From Pseudoalteromonas shioyasakiensis (GTDB lineage Bacteria; Pseudomonadota; Gammaproteobacteria; Enterobacterales; Alteromonadaceae): DNA of 64,000 nt. Shown piece by piece: positions 17,244 through 29,600 of this stretch. The stretch spans positions 1 through 64,000 of the forward strand of contig NZ_JANIGL010000010.1 of assembly GCF_024518675.1 (NCBI RefSeq), in the 5' to 3' direction. Position 1 is the first letter of the stretch, and the number at the start of each line of letters is the position of its first letter. A program made the position numbers and the translations under genes. The notes under the pieces were generated by a model, which was not told the origin of the DNA, searched no databases, and saw only the letters and a list, made by a program, of their open reading frames with translations.

Positions 17244-18551
17244 TTATGGTTCTCGCATAGCATTAGCTTTAGCTCGCAATAGCGGCTTTAACCAATACTG
17301 TAAAACGGTTTTTTTACCAGTGAGTATATCTACGCTGGCTTGCATGCCGGGAATAATAGGTTGGTTTTCTAGTATTTTCCCGTCTGTTTTTATATGTGCT
17401 TCGTAATAGGTAGTGCCATCTTCTAACTGCGATGCATCAGGGCTAACAAAGATAACTTCACCACTTAGGCCGCCATAAATTACAAAGTCATAAGCACTAA
17501 ACTTCACCATTGCGGGCATGCCTTGGCGAATAAAACCGATATCTTTAGGTGCTATTTTTGTCTCAACTATGAGTTTATCGTCAAGTGGGACTATTTCCAT
17601 AATAACTTGGCCTGGCTCTATAACACCGCCCACTGAACGGGAGGCTATATTTTTAACTGTGCCTGTTAGCGGTGCTTTAATTTGCGTTTTTACTAAACGG
17701 TCTTCAAGCGCTTTACTGCTTTGTGCTAATTTAGCTAGTTCATTACTTACTTCGTCTAATTCATCTTGCGCTTTAGCGAGATAATCTAAAGCTACTGAGC
17801 GACGCTCTTCTTTACCTTGCTCTTTTGCCGCTCTTAATTGTAATAGTAGGGCATCGGCACGATTTAGCTCACCTTGTAACATCACTTCTTCGCGTTGTAA
17901 TTTAACTAACTCCATTTCGGCAACGGCACCATCATTTACACCTTCTGATGTCAGGTTTACCTCACGACTAATGAGTTTTAGTCTTTGTCTTAACGAATTA
18001 ATATTAGCTTGCTGCTCATTTATCGCTTGGCTTTGTTGCAAAATCATTTGTTGGCTTTGCTGTAATAAAGATCGTAACTGCGATAACCGAGCGTTATAGC
18101 TATTATTGGCAATACTTAGGATATGCGCATCAACATTTTCAGTTGTAATTGGTTGCGGTGTTAACACCACGCCTGTGGTGGTGGAGCTATCTAAAGTAAT
18201 GGTTTTAAGTTCTGCTTGTAAGCGTAACTTTTTTGCTTGTAAGGCATCGCGTTGTTGGTTTGATTCGGCAAAAGCTGCTGCGAAACGCGTTTCGTCAAGC
18301 AATAACAGTGGTTGTCCTTGTTGTACAAGTTCTCCTTCATTAACCAGAACCTGCTTTAATATACCGCCATCAAGATTTTCAACCGTTTGTACTGTCTGTG
18401 CTGGTACCACATTGCCTTCACCGACAATGACTTCATCTAGCGTAGCAAAAGTGGCCCACACTATGGTACTCAATAAAACTAAAAAGACGATGGCGATTAA
18501 TTTTTGTGCTTGGCGTGCAGCCGCTAATTGTGACACTTGTAGTTGACTCAT
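17244..18551 (-). CDS. HlyD-family membrane-fusion protein of a type I secretion system (LapC-like)
   Basis: A 435-residue periplasmic adaptor. It has a short cytoplasmic N-terminus, one membrane helix (about 17-38), a lipoyl half-motif (VEGNVVPAQTVQTVENLDG-like, with GEGNVVPAQT), and a long coiled-coil hairpin (about 90-270, rich in Q, L, E and A). The second lipoyl half (IKAPLTGTVKNIASRSVGG) and a beta-barrel C-terminus follow (IIPGMQASVDILTGKK). It overlaps the ABC transporter gene by the 4 bases ATGA, indicating translational coupling. It would bridge the inner-membrane ABC exporter and the TolC-like channel. Confidence 0.93.
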   Translation of the reverse strand: MSQLQVSQLAAARQAQKLIAIVFLVLLSTIVWATFATLDEVIVGEGNVVPAQTVQTVENLDGGILKQVLVNEGELVQQGQPLLLLDETRFAAAFAESNQQRDALQAKKLRLQAELKTITLDSSTTTGVVLTPQPITTENVDAHILSIANNSYNARLSQLRSLLQQSQQMILQQSQAINEQQANINSLRQRLKLISREVNLTSEGVNDGAVAEMELVKLQREEVMLQGELNRADALLLQLRAAKEQGKEERRSVALDYLAKAQDELDEVSNELAKLAQSSKALEDRLVKTQIKAPLTGTVKNIASRSVGGVIEPGQVIMEIVPLDDKLIVETKIAPKDIGFIRQGMPAMVKFSAYDFVIYGGLSGEVIFVSPDASQLEDGTTYYEAHIKTDGKILENQPIIPGMQASVDILTGKKTVLQYWLKPLLRAKANAMREP

Positions 18552-20650
18552 TGCGAATCTCCTTTAGGTGTCACTTTAATTGAGCGTAAACGCCTGTTAC
18601 TGCCGCTAAATAGTTGTTGTGGCGTTTGTATATCGCGTAGTTCACCATTTTCGAGTACGATTATTTTATCGCACAAAGACAGTACTGCCGCTTTGTGGCT
18701 GGCAATGATCATGGTGGTATCTGCAATACTTTTTAGGCTGCTTATTATGTGGCGCTCGCTTATTTCGTCCATTGCGCTGGTGGGTTCATCAAGTAGCAAT
18801 AACTTAGGTCGTTGTAATAATGCTCTTGCTAACATGACGGCTTGGCGTTGTCCGCCTGACAAGCAGCGGCCAAATTCTCCTACTTGGCTTTCAAGTCCAG
18901 ACTCTAAACGCTCCATAAAATGGTGAATACCAGCCATTTTTATGGCTCTTGCGAGTTCATTAGGGTCAACATTTTGTGCACCCACAGTGATATTTTCTAA
19001 TAAACTGCCATAAAATAGCTGTGGATTTTGTGCCATCCAGCCGGTATTTCTTCTAATTGTTCTTAAAGACCATTGCTTGATTTCAATATCATCGTAAAAA
19101 ATTTGCCCGCGAGTGGCTTCATATTGGCCTGCTAACAAGGCTAATAATGATGATTTACCGGAACCGGCGACACCAAAAATACCAACTTTTTCACCACGCT
19201 CTATACTTAGGCTGATATTTTTTAATACGGCAAGTTTTTGTTCTGGATAATTAAATGTGAGCTGTTTAATACGTATATTGCCGCTAATATCGCTGTAATT
19301 ATTGAGTACGCTTTGTTGGCTTTCTTGTGGCAGTTCAAGTATCGCTTTAACCGAATCAATTGCTGACTCGGTTTGTTTGTATTTAAGTACTAAACTGGCT
19401 ATTTGGCTGACAGCGCCACCAGCACGTCCGCTGATCATCACCATGGCTATCAGCGCCCCCATACTAACTTCACCCGCCTGAATTAAATAGACTCCAGCGA
19501 CTATTAAACCTATTGTAGTCACTTGTTGTAGTGTAGTAACAGAGTGGCTTAGGGTGTTTGCACTATGGCGAGACTTATTTTGCCATAATGAAAGTTGCGC
19601 CATGGTTTGCTCCCATGTGCGTTGTGCTTTTTGTTCACTGCGGCTTTGTTTTAATTCTACTATTTGGTTTAAGTACTCGATTAAATAAGCCTGTCGTTGA
19701 GTACTGAGCTTGGCGGCTTCTTCAACACTGTGGGTTAGTCGCCCTTGCAAAAATGCCCCAATCAAAACTATTAATAACATGGTGGTGATGGGAATTAATA
19801 CAATCAAGCCACCTAACCAGGCGATTAGTGCTAAAAACATCAGCGTAAAAGGTAAATCTATGGCAGATACCAAAGTAGCAGAGGTTAAAAACTCCCTCAC
19901 ACTATCAAAGTCTTGTACTTGCTTTGCATAGGCACCTGCTGATTCAGGTCGGTGCTCTAAACGCATACCTATTACTCGACTAAACAAAGTACTGGAAACT
20001 TTTAAGTCAATTTGTTGGCCTGCTGTATCGGTGAGCTGTGTTCTTGCTTGTTTTAAAAACCAATCAAATACAATCGCTAAAAAAGCCCCTGCGGCAAGTA
20101 CCCATAGGGTATCAGTAGCGGCGTTTGGCACGACTCTATCGTATACATTCATGGTAAAGAGTGGGATCACTACGGCAAGCAGGTTAACGGTAAACGAACC
20201 TAATAATAATGAGCCATAAAAGGGTTTTACTTCATCAATAACGGGCTTTAACCAACTTGGTATTTTGCTATGAATAGAGCGACTACGTTTATCAATTACT
20301 TCGTTAACACTGATAAGCCAACTCAATTGACAAGACAAACTAGTTAAATCGGTTATTGGCTCTGCAGCATTGGTATATAAAAGCTGTAAAGTGTGATCCT
20401 GTTTATCGAGTAAATAAAGCTCATTATTTTTATCGACGATTAACGCCGGGAATTGCATTTTTTTTAGTTGTAAACTTTGTTGCGCGGCATTGATATTACC
20501 ATTGAGCAACGCGCGCTCTATATGAGTATGAGTAATTCCTAAGTCGGGTAGACCCTCTAGAATTTGATCGTCGTTACAGCGCTGTGCAAATAACTCATTT
20601 GCACAGCGTACTAAAGTAATGATTTGTTGCTGATCTAAATTCAGTTTCAT
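18548..20650 (-). CDS. Type I secretion ABC transporter, ATPase/permease (LapB-like)
   Basis: A 700-residue exporter half-transporter of the inner membrane. Order: an N-terminal C39-like domain (about 1-130), a six-helix permease domain (about 140-420), and an ATPase domain with Walker A GVAGSGKSS, signature LSGGQRQ and Walker B LLLLDEPTSAMD. The N-terminal domain has a cysteine in LVRCANELF, but the neighbouring sequence does not look like an active C39 protease. A catalytically dead C39-like domain that recruits substrate, as in HlyB and LapB, is inferred. The gene overlaps the adhesin stop by ATGA. Confidence 0.94.
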   Translation of the reverse strand: MKLNLDQQQIITLVRCANELFAQRCNDDQILEGLPDLGITHTHIERALLNGNINAAQQSLQLKKMQFPALIVDKNNELYLLDKQDHTLQLLYTNAAEPITDLTSLSCQLSWLISVNEVIDKRSRSIHSKIPSWLKPVIDEVKPFYGSLLLGSFTVNLLAVVIPLFTMNVYDRVVPNAATDTLWVLAAGAFLAIVFDWFLKQARTQLTDTAGQQIDLKVSSTLFSRVIGMRLEHRPESAGAYAKQVQDFDSVREFLTSATLVSAIDLPFTLMFLALIAWLGGLIVLIPITTMLLIVLIGAFLQGRLTHSVEEAAKLSTQRQAYLIEYLNQIVELKQSRSEQKAQRTWEQTMAQLSLWQNKSRHSANTLSHSVTTLQQVTTIGLIVAGVYLIQAGEVSMGALIAMVMISGRAGGAVSQIASLVLKYKQTESAIDSVKAILELPQESQQSVLNNYSDISGNIRIKQLTFNYPEQKLAVLKNISLSIERGEKVGIFGVAGSGKSSLLALLAGQYEATRGQIFYDDIEIKQWSLRTIRRNTGWMAQNPQLFYGSLLENITVGAQNVDPNELARAIKMAGIHHFMERLESGLESQVGEFGRCLSGGQRQAVMLARALLQRPKLLLLDEPTSAMDEISERHIISSLKSIADTTMIIASHKAAVLSLCDKIIVLENGELRDIQTPQQLFSGSNRRLRSIKVTPKGDSQ

Positions 20651-23600
20651 GGTTCGATTGAATCCACATTATCCATTATGCGTAGTAGCTCATGCTCAAA
20701 GTTATCAGCACTACCACTAAACGATTCACTGTTATCTCTAGTAATATCATGATTTGCATAACTTTGCTTATCTAATATCAATTGAAGCTGGTTGATTGTT
20801 ATTTCTTCAGCTATTGGTGCTGTTTTTCCTGCGCTAGTTGAATCTGAAACCACTACATTAATATCTTGAACTTGCCCCACTTGGCTTTCGCCAGCTAATT
20901 CTGCATAAGGGGTGATAATCAAGGTGAAATTATCATTATCTTGTGCACCAATAATTTTTAAGCCATCAAGCTTATCAAGAGGGATTTTCCACACATTGCC
21001 AGTTTGGCTACCTGCGCTAAAGGTTACACCACTAGGATAACCACTAATTTCGATATAACCTGATTCTTCGGTTGCTGATTCATCATAACCTAATTCATGG
21101 GTTGCTGGATTTTGTAGCTCAATATTGAGTTCGATATTATCTGTCGTGGATACATTAATATCTTCTGGGCCATTAATCCATATTGGTGCATCAACTTGCG
21201 GTTCTAATGTGACGGTGAATTCAGAACTTATAACCTCACTGGTATCTGACATTTCAGTGCCATTGACAGTGGCGGTATCAATGGTGGCAACATCTACTTG
21301 CATATTTAGATCGCCCCATGCAAGGGTGCCAGCGTTAAAGTCAAAATTTTGTATTTCACTACTGGCAATAACTAGAGTCGCGGTATAGCCACCAGCCTCA
21401 TCGCTAGTAAAGTTTATACGTTGGCCGCTAACCTCAATAAAGCCACCTTCAAGGCCCACTAAAGCAGATTCATCAGAATCATCAGCTATTTTTACCGTAA
21501 GTTGGATGTTTTCATCGTTATTGGTATCTAAACTTCTCGCAACCAAATTGATGGTCACTGTGTCATCTTCATTAGCGGTATAACTTGTATCTGGAGTACG
21601 TATTAAGTCTATGTCATCACCAATTGGACGTACACCAACAACAAAATCAGCTGTTGTAGTTAAATAAGTACCAGGGTCTTGATCCTTTGTAATCGCTTGT
21701 AAAGTCAGCGGAATATCACCGTTAAAGTCTGTTGGTGGAATTATCACAACATTACCACTGGCTAATTGTTCTGATGTAACACTCCAATTGTATGTTTCTA
21801 GGCCTTTAAAATCTCCGCCATCAGTACCATTGTTGGCGAGCCCTGTGTATGTTCCATCACCATTTTTTTTTGCTAAAACAGCACCGTCAGGTACACCGGA
21901 AATACTGACATATATTACCTCAGAGCCATCGGTATCAAAAAGTTGGGCATTAATACCGTTTAAGCTTATTGCGGTATCTTCGTCACCTAAAATATTCGCC
22001 ACTGTTAGCGTTGCATAGTCGGTAACGGGTTTTACATCAAGGGTAATTGTTGATGTGAAGTCTTGCATAGCCGATGTAACAACACCCGTCGAAATCTCGG
22101 TTGTGTCTTGTGTTTTACCACTAATTTCAAGCGTTATTATTGCTGAGCCAGATACATTTAGAGGGGGTGTTACACTTACACCTGCAAGAGCAGAGGTTAA
22201 CTCTGAGGCTGTTTCACCAGTAAACTTATATGTGTCAGTCGTACCTTCAACCAAAGCAAATAAATCTGATGGGTCATTTAAGGTTCCCGCACTTACTTTT
22301 ATGGTTAAGCTATCTTCAGGCGCATCCGGGTCGATAACAATGTTTTCAATACCACCAGTAGTCGTTGATAGATCATCGTCAACAAAGGTGAGAGAAATAC
22401 CCAATGGTTGAGCGGTATCTTCTTCAATGGTGTTTGTATTTGTAGTGACAGTTATATCATCAGCAATAGGAGTTACATCTACACTAATTATTTGGCTATC
22501 ATCAATGACAGTGTCACCACTTTGTGGATCTACTGCAATAACACGTATTGGAATATCCAACATACCTGAAAAATTAGCGCCGGCTGTTGAAATAGTAATG
22601 CTATCTAATGCACTGGCAGGGAAAACATATTCATAAACGGTTTGACCATTGGCATCATGAATTATCTCTACATCTGTACCAGAAAGTACTGCCCCCGCAG
22701 GTAGGTCGGAAGCCAAAATCCTAAAGCTTATTTCGTCGTTATTATTACCTGTGCTGTCATCAACAAAGTCGCTATTAAAGTGCCCAGCAAAGCTTATAGA
22801 TTGATCTTCAACAGCATCAATCACTGTATTCTGAATATCTCCAATTGTACCGGCATCTGAATCAGCAGCACCTTCAGTAAATTCAACTTGTAAGGTCGTG
22901 TAAATAGCATCATCATCAGTTAAATCTTTGACTTTTGCTGCAACAGTTATTTCAATTGGACCATCTGTTGGGTTATCACTAACTAAGGTGACACCATTGA
23001 GTAAATCATCGATGGTGTCTTGAACACTATCCGTTGTTCCACCTGTAATTGGGACTATCCAACGACCATCGCCATCGGGTAGAGCACCCTCGTAATCAAC
23101 ATGGTAGCCATTACTACTTGGTAAAATAATAACAATATATTCAATAGTTTCAGAACCATCTTGGTCAGCTTCAACAAATTTTACAGCGCCTGATAAATCT
23201 ACACGACCATTTGTGCTACTTTCTTCAAAATCAGAGTTTATTACTAGCTCACTGCGGCCTTCACCATCTATTTCAATTTCTTTATCAAAATCAGGCGCAA
23301 TGGTCACTGTGCTGGTGGTTGCAATTTCTACAGGTGTAGTATCACCGTTATCAGATATGTCGATTACAGTGTAGGTAATGCCTATTTCTACTTCTCCTGA
23401 AAAATCTTGTTTGGGAAGAATAGCTAAACGACCGCTGGCTAAGAAACCGGCTAAATCGCCATCAGCGAGTGTCGCCAGATCTAACGAACCAGTAAATTCA
23501 ATTTCAGAACCATCGAGTAATAATTTTACGTCTGTAGGTATACTGGTAATGACAGCGCCGGTAATAATTTCAGAACCATCGGCATCGGCTGTCGTTGGGT

Positions 23601-26600
23601 TAATATTTAGCACAGCCGCTTGGTCTTCAATACCTGATGAGCTGGTGGCTAGGTTAGCTGCATTTGAATCAAGTATTGGAGTAAGTTCAATAGCTACCTT
23701 GATTGCATCTTCACCTGAATATTCGCCTGAGTCGCCATCGGGTTCAGTGGTGACAGTATAAATATCAAACTCAATACCCGTACCACTAAAGTCACCTTGT
23801 GGTTTTAAATAAAGTGATTGTAATTGTTCAGCTGAAACCCCATAAACCGGTTTGCCATTTTCGGCGCGAATTATCTCAAGTTCAACAGGGTTACCATCTT
23901 CATCAACGATACTCACTCCATCAGACAGGTTAGCAATAAGTAGGTTGATTACTTCAGAACCATCGTCATCAGAGGTTTTAACTAAAAAGTCGAGTTTAAT
24001 TAATTCATCTTCATCGAGTTCAACGGTATTTGTAAGTAGTTTTTGTGCCTCGTCAAAGTTCCAGTTGGTACCTGTATCAACAGTTGGTGGGTCAATTACC
24101 CCTTTTATCGTAACGGTAAGCTTTTTGTCATCACTGCGAGCTTCTGTATCTCCGTTAATTGTTAAGCCATCTACTTCTGTTTCTGTTGATATAGCAACAA
24201 CAATTACCGGAAAACTATTTTGATAAGAACTGATATCTTCTTCTGGTATTAACTGTATATTACCTGCTTCAATATCTGCACTTGAAGCACTGTAAACATT
24301 GCTACCTAAGTCACTTATGGTCGCACCATTTAGTGCTGTCATTGTCCAGCCATCAGGGACGGTAAATTCAAAGGATAAAGACTCCGAACCATCAGTATCG
24401 GTTAATTGCCCTCTGACAAAGTCATAGGCATTAATTGCTACGTCCTCATCAGAATTTACGTTGGCTACAATAAGTGTAGGAGTATCTGCTACAGGGTGAA
24501 GATCAACCGTAACGGTTCGAGCATCTTGCTCGGCAACGTCGTTATTATCTTGTTCTGTGGCAATCGCTGTTATATCAAAATTAAATGAGCCTGCTAGGTT
24601 TTCTGTGCCTTCAGCCGTTAAGTTTGCTATATCTTCAGCAGATAAAATGTCACCATCACTTACAGTATTACCATTTACTTTTAATATTAAACCTTCTTCA
24701 ATATTTTCAATACGGTAGCTTATAACTTCAGAGCCATCTGTATCTTGTAAGTTAGCTGTTAGATTAAGTGTTATAGGTGCACCATCTTCTTCACCTAAGT
24801 AATAAAATTCTGCACTGTCATCCCAAAGTGGTGTATCTGCAACTGAATTTATGGTGACAGGTATTTCGCTAGAAATGGTTCTAGAGCCAGAATCATTGTC
24901 AGTAATAATTACATCAACATTAAGCGCTACTTGTTGATCAATTATCGCATCGGAGGTATTTTCAGCAGGTATAAAAATTAAAATTCCAGCTGGTAGCGTT
25001 GTACCTGCAGGTACAGTAGAGCCTGTCGGTAGAGTAGTTTCTTCTTGTAAAACTCGTAAATTATCATCTCTAAATACAACAAACCCACTTTCAATAGGTA
25101 AGCTTAAAGGTGCGCCTCCAGGACCTTGTAAAACTAATGTTCCGCCATTGAGTGAATCAACACTTATTTTAATCTCAGTGATTTCGTCGCCGCTATCTAA
25201 ATCACCTGGATAAGCTGCTAGCTCAACAATAATATTGCCATCTTCGTCACCTTCTGGTGTATAAAATACAATCTTACCTTCGCTGTCTTGGACGTGTAAA
25301 TTAAGAGTATTTGTAATTACATCGCCATCAGCATCGGTTATTTGATATTGTAAGAAGTCTTCATAGATGTTTGTATCAGCAATAAATGGACTGGTTGTAA
25401 TTGATACACTACCATCTGCATTGATCGTAATTGAGCCATACTCTTGGTCGCCATTACGAAGTGTAATAGTATCGCTAGCTTGATAATCAGTCCCTTGATA
25501 GGTTATTTGAGTTACTTGCGCACCATCAGCACCCTGTTTTACTCCATCTAGCAGGTCTGCGGTTAAGCTATCACCTTCAGAGAAGGTTAAGTCGGTATCA
25601 ATTGCAACAGGAATATCATCTATAATTAATACGGTTAAATCTTGTGTATCCGATTTATCGCCATCGGCATCAATGGCTTGAATTTCAAATTCTAAATCTA
25701 GTTGGTTTTTACCATTGCCTGTTGCATGATCAAGCGCTTGGCTTTGTTTATATTGATATGTGCCATCTGTTAAAAAGCGAATTCTAAATACTTCGCTATT
25801 ATCTGGAATACGTGCCACATACCAGCCGCTATCTGTTGGCGCGTTTGACAAAGTAACAGCTTCGCCATTTTTGGTTACACCATCAAGACTAAAGCCCTCT
25901 GCTAGTGCAACAGTGACAATTTCATCACTGCCTTGAGAGAGTGTGTATTTTCCATGAATGGTTACACTGTCATTATTTAAATTAAGCTCATCGACGGTAT
26001 TATCTGGCGTACCTGGATTAACTATTTCGGGTGCTAAGCCATCGTCAATATTAACAGCTACGTTATTTACAATATGAGTATTATCAGCATCAATAATTGC
26101 AATGGGCAGTATAAGCGTTAGCCTTGTATCTTGAGCATCTAAATGATCTATAGCGCCGTATAGCTCAAATTGAATATCCGCATTACCTTGCTCTCCTGGT
26201 GTCAATGTAAAGTCAGCTGGGATTGTGGCTTCAAATACCACGGTGCCATCGGCAAGTTGTCCTTGTGCTTTTCCGTTACCTAAATTTACCCATGTAATTG
26301 CTTGACCATTTTGGGTGAGGGAATTTCCTTGGCTGTCTAATACAGGATCGCCATTTTCTACCTCATAATTTAGTTGTTTAATAGCGTCATATTCTGCAGT
26401 AATAGTTAAAAAATCACTGTCTGAATTGGTATAAATACTAGAATCTTTTGGTGTTTCAGACACATTTAACTCAGGTGTATTTTGTTCAACATCATCATTA
26501 TCAATTATCGTGATGTCTAAGTTGCCGGTCACTTTGTCGCCATCAAAGTCGGTCATTTCTATTTTGAGGTTTATGCCATCGGTAACATCTTGGTCTAGAG

Positions 26601-29600
26601 CACGGTATAAGGTTACTGTATAATCTTTATCCAATGAATCAAGCGTGGTATTGAAGGTATTACTTAGTTCGACTTTAAAAACAGGGTCGTTAATATCACC
26701 TGTATGGCCTATAATGGTTTTTCCATCCTCACTAAGTTCATACTCAATTACAGTATCATTACTGGTTAAAACGGGTTGTTCACCTATGGCTGAAAATACC
26801 ACTTCGGTTATCTTGTCTGAACCAATTAAAGTCGATAGTTGACCTGTGCCAACTAGTGGGGAATCTGCAAGGTTATTTTCATCCAAGGTGACATTGGTAA
26901 TGTTGTTAAATTGCGGGTTATTACCATCAAATATGGTAATAGATAGGTCATTTTCTTCAATGGCTGTACCATCAAGATCTTCTGCTGTAACGGTAAGTAC
27001 TAACTGTAGTTGTTCTGAAGTTGTATGATCAATCGGGCCTTGTTGTTGGTATAAAGCGGTTACCGATAAATCATCGCCACTACTAAGGGCTGATAAACTG
27101 ATCGTTATAATTGTGCTGCCGTCAGCTGTAGCAGTCATTGTTTTACCGTCATCAGATAGACTGAAGATTATCTCATCGCCATCACTTTTTAGTCCTAAGG
27201 CGTTTAAACGAGCAAGACTTGCGTCATTAAAAGCAATTGAATCTGCAAGCAAGGTATCTGAGCCTGCAAATATAGTAAAATTCATCTCCCTGTTTAGTAC
27301 TTGATCATAATCAGGTTCTGTTAAATCAGCATTTTGGTCCGTCACGTACCCTGCAGCACCATCAATTATGTTTATTGTGGCTGTTGCCGTATCAAAGCTG
27401 GTATCTTGATCACTCACCGTGTAATTAAAGCTAAAGTTTTGTGGCAGGGTGTGGTCTAGGTTATCACTTGCTGTAAATGTCCATGTACCATTACTGTTAA
27501 CGGTCAACACACCATAGCTTAATGTGACTGTGGCAGGTGAAGCTTCAGTTACAACGTAAGTTTGCCCTTCGACATCGATTTTTATTACCTTTAATGGGCC
27601 TTCGGTGGTGTAATCATTACCCGTTACACTGCCGTTACTTGTTGTGTCTTCAGTAACGGTGAATGAGTCATCTTGGCTTTTTGGTGGTGCATCATTGATA
27701 GTGATATTGGTTGGTAAAATGACTAACTCAGAAGTACCGTCATCATCAGTTTGTAATGCTTCAATGAAAACTTGTGTTGTGAGTTTATTGTTGAGTGGTT
27801 GGTCAAAAGACTTAAACTGCGTCACTCTAATTGAGCCTGTTATTAACTCAATTGTCATTGCAATAGTACTATCATCTTCACGGATTACATTAAGAGATTG
27901 CCCGTCACTTGCCACTTCAACTCTAACTTCACTGCCAACAGAAGTAAGCGAACTTAAAGCATCTTGCATTGCTGATAAACTTAAACTGGCGTTATTGATA
28001 TTGATTGCACTGGTATCGGATGTTGAGCCTGATTCAAGTTCAGTTTCATATAATTCTTGGCTACGAACTATATCTAATGTAGGCATGTCATCGGTTGCAG
28101 TGTTGCCAGCCAAGTCGGTAACTGTAGCTGTAAGTTCCCAAGCGGCTGTTTGATTTAAATCAGTTACATTTATATTATTGACGCTCCAAGTACCATCACT
28201 ACCGACACTGCCTTTGAAATACAGTGTTTGTGAACCATCAAAAATAGCAATACTGACAAGTTGGCCGCTTTCGGCATCCGTGGTGCCTGATATTGTAGTA
28301 AGGTCACCAGCTCTAAAAGCAACTAGGTCAAAACCATCACCTGTATCAATATCGATACTAACGGTGGTATCTATTGTGGCTGTATCAGTATTTGTTGCTT
28401 CGTTACCAGCTTCATCGGTTGTCTTGGCTGTGACGGTAATTTCGCCATCAGCCCAAGTTGATATATCGACTGTTGTCGTGAAAGTAAAATCATTTAATAC
28501 AGTAGCAGTTAATTCCTCGGTCTCGCCGTTTGCTCCTGTTAAAGTGAGTGTAACGGTTCTACCTTCTTCAATATTTGTAACTGTTCCGGCTAAAGTGAGT
28601 TGGCCGAGTTCATTTTTTAGTAGGTATTCATCGTCACCTGAAGCAATTTCAACTTCGATGGCTGCAAGCGTATCTTTACCTTTTGTAGTGTTGTCATTAG
28701 CAGAGTTGCCAGCGTTATCACTTACAGTGGCTGTATAGGTAAGAGTACCATCTGTTAAGCTTGAAAGGTCTTCGGTTACTTCCCAAAGACCTGCGGTTAC
28801 AGTGGTGGTAAAAGTCAGCTCTTTACCATTTTCATCTTTTACTACAATGGTAACTGTATTACCGTCTTCAACATCTGTTGTGCCATAAATGCGGGTCGTA
28901 AGTGACTCTGTTGCATTTAAAACAGTATCAGCTACCACTGCCGAGGTATCAACATAGATTTTAATTTCAGCGGATGTGTCTTTGGTGACTGTGGTTGAGT
29001 TTGTAGCTGTGTTACCTGCTTTATCTTCGGTTGCAACAGTAATGGTAATCTCGCCGTCCGCGTAGTCAGCAAATACATCCGAATCAGAGATTGACCAGTA
29101 ACCATCAATAACTTCTGAAGTTAATTTATTGTCAGGATCAGAAGCATCTTTCCCCTCTATAGTTATTGTGACGGATTGGCCATTTTCTACACCTAATACT
29201 GCGCCACCAATAGTGACGCCATTAGTTATTTCTTCATCACTTAAAACATCATCACCATCAACAACTTCTACTACGATTTCTGCTAAAGTGTCTTTATCAA
29301 ATAGAAGAGTCTCTGAACCTTGGTTTTGTGCTTGGTCTGTAACTTCGGCTCTAACTTGAATTTTACCATCTACCAAATTTGATAAGTCGACGTTGTCTAT
29401 TGACCACTCACCACCTGAAACAGTCGTTGTATCAGTAGCTGTATTACCGTTACGATCAACAAAATACAATGTAACAGTTTGATAATCTTCGACATCGGTT
29501 ATCGTTCCTGAGAACTGATTATTTTGCGTTTCTTCATTTTCATTGATTATTTGGTCACTATGATCAGGATCAGAGTCAGTTAAGGCGAGGGTTGTTCTAG

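Noticed and set aside
20647..21000. TSAGK near the adhesin C-terminus as a LapG cleavage site
   Set aside because: LapG sites lie near the N-terminus in the retention module and contain paired alanines before glycine; this is C-terminal and lacks them.
27644..28738. Two long plus-strand open frames (169 and 186 codons) antisense to the adhesin gene
   Set aside because: They are mirror frames of repetitive adhesin codons, rich in S and V, with no ribosome sites and no recognisable domains. Similar open frames occur opposite most repeats.
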